Positions 1 to 6,297 of a stretch of DNA of 6,779 bases are shown piece after piece. Under the pieces are notes generated by a model. That model had not been told where the DNA came from. It saw only the letters and a list, made by a program, of their open reading frames with translations, and ran no database searches. The position numbers and the translations under genes were made by a program. The DNA is from Ruminococcaceae bacterium UBA1865 (lineage in GTDB: Bacteria > Bacillota > Clostridia > Oscillospirales > Acutalibacteraceae). Position 1 is the first letter of the stretch, and every line of letters starts with the position of its first letter. The stretch lies in contig DDHX01000058.1 of assembly GCA_002338255.1 (NCBI GenBank), forward strand, positions 116,294 to 123,072, written 5' to 3'.

Positions 1-414
1 CCGAAGGAGAAAGCAGCGGAAAGCATATTTCTCATTTTCTACCGGCCTTTCAACTGCCGATGCATGTTTCAACCCTTTGGCAAACTCGCCAAGTTTTGCT
101 GCCAAAACAATGTATGCCATGACCTCAGCTGGATTCAGCGTTGCTCGGAAAAAGGAAAGAGATACAATGCTCTCGTTGGCTGTAAGCGTGATGTCGGCAT
201 CGGTTTGCAAAGCATGTTTCAGAAGGGATACCTTGCTCGTCAGAACATTTTGAAGGTTTTGAATATCACTCTCGGTATATGCAGACCAGTAAAGTGGGGA
301 AAGAGATGTCCCATTGCGTGTGCTTTTACTTTCGCGAGCAAACGCGGAAGGTGATAAAGAAACAGTTAACATACACACGAGGATTATTGCAAGTAGGGTC
401 CGGGCTTTTTTCAT
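1..414 (-). CDS. Secreted protein of unknown function, N-terminal part (cut by left edge)
   Basis: The frame runs open from an ATG at 414 to the window edge, giving 138 codons with no stop. The first 26 residues form a clear Sec signal peptide: MKKAR, then a hydrophobic core (LLAIILVCMLTVSL), then a signal peptidase I site after AFA at residue 26. The cysteine at residue 14 lies inside the hydrophobic core and has no lipobox, so a lipoprotein is unlikely. The start is supported by a ribosome binding site, AGAAGGA at 428-422, seven bases from the ATG. The visible mature part (about 112 residues) begins RESKST and contains SPLYWSAYTESDIQ and a helical stretch near residues 103-119 (EVMAYIVLAAKLGEFAKGL and flanks). 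I do not recognise a family; it could be the leader of a larger cell-surface or extracellular enzyme. It sits 440 bases beyond the GH13 gene with its own candidate promoter, so it is probably a separate transcription unit. Confidence 0.8.
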   Translation of the reverse strand, partial: MKKARTLLAIILVCMLTVSLSPSAFARESKSTRNGTSLSPLYWSAYTESDIQNLQNVLTSKVSLLKHALQTDADITLTANESIVSLSFFRATLNPAEVMAYIVLAAKLGEFAKGLKHASAVERPVENEKYAFRCFLLR

Positions 415-421
415 TTTAATT

Positions 422-428
422 TCCTTCT
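422..428 (-). promoter_or_regulatory. Ribosome binding site of the secreted-protein gene
   Basis: AGAAGGA on the minus strand lies seven bases before the ATG at 414-412. It fixes the start of the open frame that runs off the left edge and shows that the frame is translated on this strand rather than the opposite one. Confidence 0.75.
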
Positions 429-479
429 TTACAATAAATTTTTCCTAATAGAACAATAAACAACGCAAGTTATCCGAAA

Positions 480-488
480 ATTATATCA
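480..488 (-). promoter_or_regulatory. Candidate extended -10 promoter for the secreted-protein gene
   Basis: The minus strand reads TGATATAAT, a perfect TATAAT hexamer (485-480) preceded by the TGn extension. No good -35 hexamer lies 16 to 18 bases upstream, which extended -10 promoters tolerate. An overlapping alternative is TTGTCT with a 16-base spacer to TATAAA just upstream. Transcription would begin near 473, giving a leader of about 58 bases before the ATG at 414. The surrounding DNA is AT-rich, so chance -10 matches are common; the position directly ahead of a signal-peptide gene is the main support. Confidence 0.5.
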
Positions 489-853
489 TATTTATAACAC
501 CAACTTACTATTAGACAAATGATACATAATAATGCTCATAATAAGCTCTATGGTTTGAACTCCTACAGATCACTATTACCCCCATTTGAATTTCATGTCA
601 AAAAGACAGCCTAACTGCGCAGAACCTTATCCTATGACCGGTGCTGACTGATTGTATGCCCATTTTCAGGGACTGTCTTAACCGGCAGAAATTTTTTTCC
701 CATATACAAATTGTTCTGCTCAAAGATTCCAAGATCTTTCACGCAAGGATAATACATTTTCACTGCGATACCGTGACATCTGGTAGTTTTAGAGGCATCC
801 ATTTGTGCTTCGGTTAACATAAGTTTTATTGCTTTTGAGTTTCTGCTACTGTG

Positions 854-2137
854 TCAATTGTGGATGATGATTGGAGACGGCTTGCTCCGAAGTTTGCCGT
901 TCTTTACTTCTGCATCACTGCCGTCGATCATGTTCTGATAAACTCCGTCAGGAAGTTCAACTGCGACATCCATGCATTTTCTGGAAAAGCTAAACACACC
1001 GACCATCTTCCGGTCACCCGTCGTATGTGTTCCGAGCAGAACATTTTTTTCGTCGAAGGCCGTCAGATGATAGCTGCTGTTTGTCAGCAACGGGTTTTTT
1101 TTAATTTCGGCAAGCCTGGCGAGCAGAGAGGAAATATCTTTCCCGGTGTTCCAGTCAATCGGATCTCTATTAAACAAGTCTGGGCGAATGCTGTTCTCTA
1201 CTTCCTGCCCTGCGTAGATTAACGTGGTGCCTTTCTGAAAATAGATAAACGCTGTCCAGTTTAGAAGAGAGGCTTCCTCTTTTATAATCGCCCTGGCTCT
1301 TGCCTGATCATGATTTTCCAGATAGCGAAGTTTCACATAATTATCCGGATAAATATATTCCTGCATATTTACATGCTCTGCATATGCACTAAGGCCATAA
1401 TCTCCACGCAAAAAGCCTATAAAATATTTAAAAATATCATAGTCATAACAAATATCAAAAGCTTGTAAAATTTCAGAATCGGACAATCCAATCAATCCCT
1501 TAGCTCTTAGATCCAGAATAAATTCTGGTTCTACTGATTCACTCAACCAAATGCAATTCGCATTTACTTTAGCGACTTCTTTGCGCGCAAGCAGCCAGAA
1601 GTCGAGAGGAACAAGCGGTGCCACATCGCATCTAAAACCATCGACGATTTCAGCCCACATCTTCAGACTCTCAATCTGGTAATCCCATAAATCTGAATTA
1701 TTATAATCCAAATCTACAACATCATCCCAGTTCCCTGCTCGATTACCCATTTGCCCTGAAGGCTTTTTATAAAAAAATTCAGGATGATTCTGCGCAAGCC
1801 AAGAATCAGGCGACGTATGATTATATACGACATCAATAATGCACTTCATACCTCTTTCGTGAATAGCGGCAACCAGATGCTTAAAATCCTCCACTGTGCC
1901 GAGTTCGGTGTTGACCTCCCTATAGTTCTGAATGGCATAGGGACTTCCTAATGTTCCTTGTCGAGCTTGTTTTCCTATTGGATGAATGGGCAAAAACCAA
2001 ATTATATCGACTCCCAACTTCCGGATTCTATCAAGGTCGGATTCTACTGCCAAAAAAGTTCCATCTTTGCTGTAATTTCTAACAAAAATGGAGTAGATTA
2101 CCTGATTTCTTAGATTCGTATTCGTATTTCTTGCCAT
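854..2137 (-). CDS. Cytoplasmic alpha-amylase-family glycoside hydrolase (GH13)
   Basis: A retaining GH13 enzyme of 427 residues that hydrolyses, or possibly transfers, alpha-glucosidic linkages. The four conserved GH13 regions are all present in order: region I DVVYNH (102-107), region II GFRCDVA (167-173) with nucleophile Asp171, region III LSESVEPEF with acid/base Glu200, and region IV LENHD (273-277) with Asp277. The barrel begins almost at the N terminus (QVIYSIFVRNYS, 12-23). Domain B between strand 3 and helix 3 is short, and about 75 residues after the barrel form a small C-terminal beta domain. There is no signal peptide, no carbohydrate-binding module and no N-terminal beta domain, so it should act inside the cell on imported oligosaccharides. 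Start: ATG at 2137, seven bases after a perfect AGGAGG. It follows the GH31 gene by 54 bases. Exact specificity (alpha-1,4 or alpha-1,6, hydrolase or transferase) cannot be read from the motifs. The family call is firm. Confidence 0.93.
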   Translation of the reverse strand: MARNTNTNLRNQVIYSIFVRNYSKDGTFLAVESDLDRIRKLGVDIIWFLPIHPIGKQARQGTLGSPYAIQNYREVNTELGTVEDFKHLVAAIHERGMKCIIDVVYNHTSPDSWLAQNHPEFFYKKPSGQMGNRAGNWDDVVDLDYNNSDLWDYQIESLKMWAEIVDGFRCDVAPLVPLDFWLLARKEVAKVNANCIWLSESVEPEFILDLRAKGLIGLSDSEILQAFDICYDYDIFKYFIGFLRGDYGLSAYAEHVNMQEYIYPDNYVKLRYLENHDQARARAIIKEEASLLNWTAFIYFQKGTTLIYAGQEVENSIRPDLFNRDPIDWNTGKDISSLLARLAEIKKNPLLTNSSYHLTAFDEKNVLLGTHTTGDRKMVGVFSFSRKCMDVAVELPDGVYQNMIDGSDAEVKNGKLRSKPSPIIIHN

Positions 2138-2144
2138 TTTCCAG

Positions 2145-2150
2145 CCTCCT
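2145..2150 (-). promoter_or_regulatory. Ribosome binding site of the GH13 gene
   Basis: A perfect AGGAGG on the minus strand lies seven bases before the ATG at 2137-2135. It decides the start and implies efficient independent translation initiation within the operon. Confidence 0.85.
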
Positions 2151-2159
2151 GTAAATATA

Positions 2160-2195
2160 ATAATAAAAGATGCAATAAAATTTTACTTTTATTAT
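2160..2195 (-). repeat. AT-rich inverted repeat in the GH31-GH13 gap
   Basis: ATAATAAAAG at 2160-2169 is the exact reverse complement of CTTTTATTAT at 2186-2195, with a 16-base spacer that itself contains the palindrome TAAAATTTTA. One arm overlaps the GH31 stop codon (TAA at 2194-2192). The stem has only one G-C pair, so it would be weak, and no T-run follows as in a terminator. It may be a minor intercistronic structure or a chance product of AT-rich DNA. Confidence 0.4.
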
Positions 2196-4483
2196 GAAAG
2201 GGTAATTTCTATCTTTTCTTGATTAAAAGGAATGGTAACTGTCTTTCCTTCAAAATGAATACAAAGCCATTCATAATAAAGAAAGTAACCATTGTGTATA
2301 CATTCGACTGTAAGCTTCTGGTTAGCTAATGTGCACAAATACTCGTTGTACACACCATCACGATAAGAAAAACTTTCTCCATCATCTTGGAAGTGATGAT
2401 ATATTCCATTCCCTAAATATACATCTAACTCCAATGTATCTATCTTTTTTTGACCGACATAGTCCTGCATAGGCCAAGTAGGCAAAATGCTGCCTGCCTT
2501 GACATATACAGGACATGTATCTATTGGTGCCTCACGTACAAATGCACATCCACCCTCGATAGAATCTCGTGTCCAATAGTCGTACCAAGTGCCTTTCGGC
2601 AGATAAACAAGTTTTCGCACTGCGCCCTGCTCCACGATTGGGGCAATAAGCAAACTTTCGCCCACAAGAAATTCATCGTTCAGATTTTTTACATTTTCAT
2701 CTTGAGAATACTGCAAAACCAATGGGCGCATTACTGGCAAGCCTGTCTTTTCGCCGGAGAAAAACAGATCATAGTAATACGGAATCAATTTATAACGCAG
2801 TTGAACATATTTTCGGTAGATGCCCAGTACTTCTTCTCCAAAGCTCCATGGCTCTTGTCTTATACAATCCATCGCACTGTGGTTGCGAAACAGCGGTGAA
2901 AAACAACCGAATTGTACCCAGCGAATTAACAGCTCAGGTGTTGTATCACAAACAAATCCACCAACATCAGTACCCACAAAAGACATGCCGGATAGTGAAA
3001 GGTTACACAATTGCGGGATAGCCATCTGCAGGTGAGCCCAAATGCTATGGTTATCTCCCGTCCATGCAGTTGTATACTTCTGCGCGCCTGCAAAACAAGC
3101 CCTGGTAATAACGAACGGTCGTCGACCATCATATTTTTTCAATCCCTCATAAGTTGCCTTGGACATAAGTTGACCATAAACGTTATGCATACGCGCATGA
3201 TCGGTTTTTTGATTGCCATCCGTAAAAATAAGGTTTTGTGGTAAATCTCCATTAAAGCTGGATGGTTCATTCATATCATCCCATACGCCGCGTACGCCGA
3301 GGTCTGTTAAGAATTTCTGTTTATCGCTCCACCATGTAAGTACCTCTGATTTGCCAAAATCAGGGTAAACTACTTCGCCGGGCCATACGGTATTGGTATA
3401 AATATTCCCCTCAGGTGTTGTAATGAAGTAGCCATTTTCTAAGCCCTCATCGTAAACAGAATATCCTTTTTCTACTTTCACGCCCGGATCAATAATTGTG
3501 ACTACTTTGAAACCTTCTTTCCCAAGATCAGAAAGCATATTTTGAGGTTTGTTAAAATGCGATTTATCCCAAGTGAAGACTTTAAAACTGTCCATATAAT
3601 CAATATCCATATGGATGGCATCGCACGGAATATGCTCATCTCGTATTTTTTGTGCAAGCGCACGCACCTCTGTCTCACTTTTATAACTCCAGCGCGACTG
3701 ATGGTAACCCAGCGTCCATTCTTGCGGCACAGGCATATGTCCAGTTAGGTAAGTATAGCCCGATACAACATCTGTCATCGTATCGCCTGCAATAAAATAA
3801 TAATTTAGGTTTCCATTATCTGAGGCAAAATAGAAATAGTCCTCACTTTCCTTGCCCATATCGAAATAACTTTTATAAGTATTGTCAAAGAAGATTCCGT
3901 ACACATAATTTTTTTTAAGAGTAATAAAAAAAGGGATGGATTTATATAGGGCCTTGACCCAATCCACATGCGGACTGGGATTGTCGGTGTTCCACATTTC
4001 ATACGCATAGTGACGTTTATTGAGAAAACCCGTCTTATCGCCGAGGCCGTAGAAACTTTCGTCACCATCCATAGCCTTCACGACTTCAAACTTATGTATG
4101 CCGACATTGCTATTGACAGCGTGGCCCTCTTTTTCCATCAGCGCAAGTTCTTCTGTATTGACGACTGTCCTTTGATGGCGCACTCCGCGATAATCAAGAC
4201 AAAGGGAATGATTCTGGTTATCGTAGAAATCTACCTTAAAATCATCACTGATGTACACAGCCAGAGATTTTGTGCGAACAACCAGACTGCCGTTAACATG
4301 GCTTACTGAGCAAACGGCTTCTTGTCTTTTGTCGCCCTCAATTGCTTGCGAGTGTATTGTTTCGTCTCCAGAGAAAACGCGAATTATTGTATTAGTAATA
4401 ACTTCAATCTGACCGCTTCCCTTTGCAAACTGAAAATGTATTACTTGCCCATCCTTCTCATAGCTAAGTAAATTTCCAAACAT
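2192..4483 (-). CDS. Alpha-glucosidase, glycoside hydrolase family 31
   Basis: A retaining exo-acting alpha-glucosidase of 763 residues that should release glucose from the non-reducing end of alpha-gluco-oligosaccharides. Domains in order: N-terminal beta-sandwich (about 1-245), (beta/alpha)8 barrel (about 250-580), proximal C-terminal sandwich (about 585-665, with DEFLVGESLLIAPI and LPKGTWYDYWT), and a distal DUF5110-like sandwich (about 680-763). Active-site landmarks: HMDIDYMD (291-298), WDDMNEPSSF (401-410) with nucleophile Asp403, WTGDN (475-479) with acid/base Asp478, and RNHS (533-536). The DMNE nucleophile motif points to an alpha-glucosidase; GH31 alpha-xylosidases carry KTDFGE there. 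No signal peptide or membrane segment is present, so the enzyme is cytoplasmic. Start: ATG at 4483, with AGGA nine bases upstream; the N terminus MFGNLLSYEK looks complete. It lies 245 bases after the binding-protein gene and 54 before GH13, consistent with an uptake-and-digest operon. Transglucosylation or alpha-1,6 preference cannot be excluded. Confidence 0.95.
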   Translation of the reverse strand: MFGNLLSYEKDGQVIHFQFAKGSGQIEVITNTIIRVFSGDETIHSQAIEGDKRQEAVCSVSHVNGSLVVRTKSLAVYISDDFKVDFYDNQNHSLCLDYRGVRHQRTVVNTEELALMEKEGHAVNSNVGIHKFEVVKAMDGDESFYGLGDKTGFLNKRHYAYEMWNTDNPSPHVDWVKALYKSIPFFITLKKNYVYGIFFDNTYKSYFDMGKESEDYFYFASDNGNLNYYFIAGDTMTDVVSGYTYLTGHMPVPQEWTLGYHQSRWSYKSETEVRALAQKIRDEHIPCDAIHMDIDYMDSFKVFTWDKSHFNKPQNMLSDLGKEGFKVVTIIDPGVKVEKGYSVYDEGLENGYFITTPEGNIYTNTVWPGEVVYPDFGKSEVLTWWSDKQKFLTDLGVRGVWDDMNEPSSFNGDLPQNLIFTDGNQKTDHARMHNVYGQLMSKATYEGLKKYDGRRPFVITRACFAGAQKYTTAWTGDNHSIWAHLQMAIPQLCNLSLSGMSFVGTDVGGFVCDTTPELLIRWVQFGCFSPLFRNHSAMDCIRQEPWSFGEEVLGIYRKYVQLRYKLIPYYYDLFFSGEKTGLPVMRPLVLQYSQDENVKNLNDEFLVGESLLIAPIVEQGAVRKLVYLPKGTWYDYWTRDSIEGGCAFVREAPIDTCPVYVKAGSILPTWPMQDYVGQKKIDTLELDVYLGNGIYHHFQDDGESFSYRDGVYNEYLCTLANQKLTVECIHNGYFLYYEWLCIHFEGKTVTIPFNQEKIEITLS

Positions 4484-4528
4484 TGCGATTCATCCTATCA
4501 ATATTTCTATAAATTTTTTAAAGTCACG

Positions 4529-4545
4529 TTCTGCAGTCTGCAAAA
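4529..4545. promoter_or_regulatory. Possible operator palindrome upstream of the GH31 gene
   Basis: On the minus strand TTtTGCAGaCTGCAgAA forms a 17-base imperfect palindrome with a perfect 11-base core (TGCAG-A-CTGCA, 4532-4542), centred 54 bases before the GH31 start. Its size and symmetry would suit a dimeric repressor. It does not match the CcpA cre consensus, no regulator gene is in the window, and I see no convincing promoter beside it. The arms are short, so chance is a real alternative. Confidence 0.25.
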
Positions 4546-4666
4546 TGTTAACCGAACTTTTCGTTTTTAAATATAGCGATCTACTATCATAATAAATTTA
4601 GCATTAGGGATAATGATTTGCTGACCTGCACATTAGAAAAAAATAATATTGCGATAATTAATGATA

Positions 4667-4706
4667 TGCTTGCAGGAATTCAGCAAAACCTCCATCCCTG
4701 CAAGCA
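4667..4706 (-). repeat. Stem-loop after the binding-protein gene
   Basis: TGCTTGCAGG (4667-4676) and CCTGCAAGCA (4697-4706) are perfect inverted repeats. In the minus-strand RNA the stem extends by a G-U, an A-U and a U-A pair to 13 base pairs, leaving a 14-base loop that contains GGAGG. The added G-U pair would be an A-C mismatch in plus-strand RNA, which favours a structure made from the minus-strand transcript. It begins 22 bases after the stop codon of the binding-protein gene. The next T-run lies about 23 bases further on (ATTATTTTTTTC), so it is not a textbook intrinsic terminator. A 3' stabilising hairpin or a leaky terminator between the transporter and the hydrolase genes is more likely. 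Confidence 0.65.
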
Positions 4707-4728
4707 CAAACTACTCTATAAGTTAGGA

Positions 4729-6240
4729 TTATTTATTCGTTTTCGACCATGCATCCAATTGAGATTGAACTTCTTTAATCGTCTTATCTATGCCTGCAGC
4801 CTTTAAAGCATCTAAATATTTTGGTATTTGCACTTCGGGGTCCTCTGCACCTGTTACAATTCCGGGAGAATACTGAGCAGTAACATTGGATAAGGCTGTT
4901 ACTTCATTGCTTACTTTTGTTGGATCAAATGTAAAACCTAAAGCTTTGGACTTTTCCGCCTTGCTATTGAACTCATTATATTGTTTCCAAAGGTCAGCAG
5001 GTTGATCAGGCCACAGATATGATATCATTTGATTACCAAACATCCATGACGAATTAATATTATACGGAACAGTGGTAGCAGTTACACCTGACGGATAATC
5101 GATGATACCTTCAGATTTCTTAACATAATCTTTGCCTGCCAGTCCAAAATCCACAGTATTCAGAACATACTTATCGGTAAACATCAGATTGATGAATTTC
5201 ATTGCAAGTTCTGGATTTTTTGAGTTTTTAGGAATAGCAAGCATTGAGCTCATGGTATCACCGGTTGCTTGATATGGTTCGGTCAACTGCACCGTAACCA
5301 TCGTTGTACCGGTATTCTTCGCTTCTTGAGATTCAATTCCCGGCTTGAGTGAAATATCATAAGCAAAGGCTTTTCCGTTCTTTACTGCAACATTGTTGTT
5401 ATCTGATATTGTAGTCGCGTCTTGGTTGATATACCCCGCTTGATACCACTGATGCATTAATTTTGCATAATTCATATATTCTGGAGTGGCGATTTCATTG
5501 AGTACAGTGGTATTTTTATCCGCTCTCCTAAGCACTTCAAGTCCAGATGACTCTCCTACTGATTCAAGTTCACCACCTATAATTGATGTCAAAGGTGAAT
5601 CATTTTTCTGAACCTGAAGCGGTGTCACTCCCGCCTCATTCTTTTTAATGGTTTCTAATATCGGCGTCATGTCAGCGAGAGTCTTAATTTTGGTTAAATC
5701 AAACTTATACTTGTCAACAAGCTCTTTTCTCATTGTAATACCTTTTGCTGAGGCAAATTCCTTGTTTGTGGTAACGGCATAAACTTTGCCGTTAACTTCA
5801 CCACCTTTTACTACTGCCGGATCCAGAACAGTTTTGATGCCCTGACCATACTGGTCAACTAAACTATCTAAAGGAATGATTTTACCACTGGAAACCTCAT
5901 CACCGTAGTTTTGCCACGATGCAGTCCACAATACATCAAATTCTTCACCGGAAGCAAACATCAGATTCAATTTATCCTTATAATTACCCCAGTCTATTGG
6001 TCTAAGTTCTACTGTAGCATTAATTTTATCTTTTACATAATTGCTTAATGCTGTGTTGACTTCCGTTAAATCTTTCGGAGTACTTCCTGGAAACAGGACG
6101 ACAAGTTTCTTAGTTTCCGAACTATTGCTGTTTTTTGAACTATTGCTGCTATTGGATACTGATTGGCAGCCTGTCAGGGACAGCGACAGAACCAGAGACA
6201 TCGCGAGAATAAGTGCCAAGATTTTTCTTTTTTTCATCAT
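4729..6240 (-). CDS. Sugar ABC transporter substrate-binding lipoprotein (LplA/DUF3502 type)
   Basis: An extracellular lipid-anchored receptor that binds an oligosaccharide and delivers it to the membrane permeases. As called it has 503 residues. It starts with a lipoprotein signal: MMKKRK, a hydrophobic core, and lipobox LTGC with Cys25 as the acylated residue. A Ser/Asn-rich tether follows (about 27-42). The family-1-like binding fold includes the DKLNLMFASGEEFDVLWT stretch (89-106) and GEVNGKVYAVTTNKE (147-161). The end, from about residue 433 (GFTFDPTKV, then AAGIDKTIKEVQSQLDAW), is a recognisable DUF3502 domain, the mark of LplA-like proteins. The start is set by GGAGGAA at 6250-6244. 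An ATG at 6252 is unlikely because the Shine-Dalgarno would lie inside its own codons and nothing suitable lies upstream; ATG 6237 (next codon, spacing 8) is equally possible. It lies 45 bases (up to 6252) or 57 bases (to 6240) after the permease. Substrate is inferred from the downstream alpha-glucan enzymes; LplA relatives bind varied saccharides. Confidence 0.93.
   Translation of the reverse strand: MMKKRKILALILAMSLVLSLSLTGCQSVSNSSNSSKNSNSSETKKLVVLFPGSTPKDLTEVNTALSNYVKDKINATVELRPIDWGNYKDKLNLMFASGEEFDVLWTASWQNYGDEVSSGKIIPLDSLVDQYGQGIKTVLDPAVVKGGEVNGKVYAVTTNKEFASAKGITMRKELVDKYKFDLTKIKTLADMTPILETIKKNEAGVTPLQVQKNDSPLTSIIGGELESVGESSGLEVLRRADKNTTVLNEIATPEYMNYAKLMHQWYQAGYINQDATTISDNNNVAVKNGKAFAYDISLKPGIESQEAKNTGTTMVTVQLTEPYQATGDTMSSMLAIPKNSKNPELAMKFINLMFTDKYVLNTVDFGLAGKDYVKKSEGIIDYPSGVTATTVPYNINSSWMFGNQMISYLWPDQPADLWKQYNEFNSKAEKSKALGFTFDPTKVSNEVTALSNVTAQYSPGIVTGAEDPEVQIPKYLDALKAAGIDKTIKEVQSQLDAWSKTNK
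6119..6148 (-). repeat. Short in-gene repeat encoding the lipoprotein tether
   Basis: GAACTATTGCTG occurs at 6119-6130 and again at 6137-6148 on the plus strand, an 18-base period. It encodes part of the Ser/Asn-rich linker directly after the lipidated cysteine. Such low-complexity tethers hold the binding domain away from the membrane and commonly vary in length by slippage. Confidence 0.6.
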
Positions 6241-6243
6241 ACA

Positions 6244-6250
6244 TTCCTCC
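6244..6250 (-). promoter_or_regulatory. Ribosome binding site that decides the binding-protein start
   Basis: GGAGGAA on the minus strand overlaps the first codons of the longest possible frame (ATG at 6252) and sits five bases before ATG 6240 and eight before ATG 6237 (counted from GGAGG). This rules against the longest start and favours one of the two adjacent ATG codons. Confidence 0.8.
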
Positions 6251-6269
6251 ATAAAAATTTATAAATCAA

Positions 6270-6295
6270 TTGAATCTTAAAAATATAAGATTCAA
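6270..6295 (-). repeat. Hairpin between permease and binding-protein genes
   Basis: TTGAATCTTA (6270-6279) and TAAGATTCAA (6286-6295) pair perfectly, giving a 10-base-pair stem with a six-base loop. The hairpin begins two bases after the permease stop codon and ends 19 bases before the binding-protein Shine-Dalgarno. It is followed by a mixed T-rich stretch (TTGATTTATAAATTTTTAT), not a clean T-run. It could act as an mRNA processing or stabilising element, or as a weak attenuator; a strong terminator is unlikely because the binding-protein gene has no obvious separate promoter in the small gap. Confidence 0.6.
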
Positions 6296-6297
6296 CT

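Larger units (their letters stand above)
415..853. other. Intergenic region without a supported gene (439 bp)
   Basis: This gap separates the GH13 stop codon from the secreted-protein start. Its left end holds the ribosome binding site and candidate promoter of the secreted-protein gene. A near-tandem repeat of 11 to 12 bases (CATAATAATGCT at 525-536, CATAATAAGCT at 537-547) lies in the AT-rich middle. The right half (635-853) is more GC-rich and is open in the GH13 frame on the minus strand, but I see no ribosome binding site and no family resemblance. I looked for an intrinsic terminator for the sugar operon and found none that convinces. The nearest candidate pairs AAGACAG (679-673) with CTGTCTT (609-603) followed by further T residues, but the loop would be about 63 bases. 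Confidence 0.6.

Noticed and set aside
64..354. A 96-codon plus-strand frame
   Set aside because: It lies entirely opposite the secreted-protein gene, which has a signal peptide and ribosome binding site; the plus-strand translation has no family features.
603..679. AAGACAG...CTGTCTT with following T residues as the operon terminator
   Set aside because: Seven-base arms with a loop of about 63 bases do not make a credible intrinsic terminator.
632..820. A 62-codon minus-strand frame after GH13 as an independent small gene
   Set aside because: No Shine-Dalgarno precedes the ATG at 820 or the next in-frame ATG, and the translation resembles nothing I know. It is kept only as part of the open-frame observation.
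656..820. A plus-strand frame of about 54 codons in the gap left of GH13
   Set aside because: No ribosome binding site, no recognisable sequence, and it overlaps the equally uncertain minus-strand frame.
851..1222. A 123-codon plus-strand frame
   Set aside because: It is antisense to the C-terminal part of the GH13 gene, whose motifs are unambiguous.
4464..4493. A ten-codon frame (ATG at 4493) overlapping the GH31 start as a leader peptide
   Set aside because: The purine-rich AGG directly abuts its ATG, leaving no spacing for initiation; it is most likely chance.
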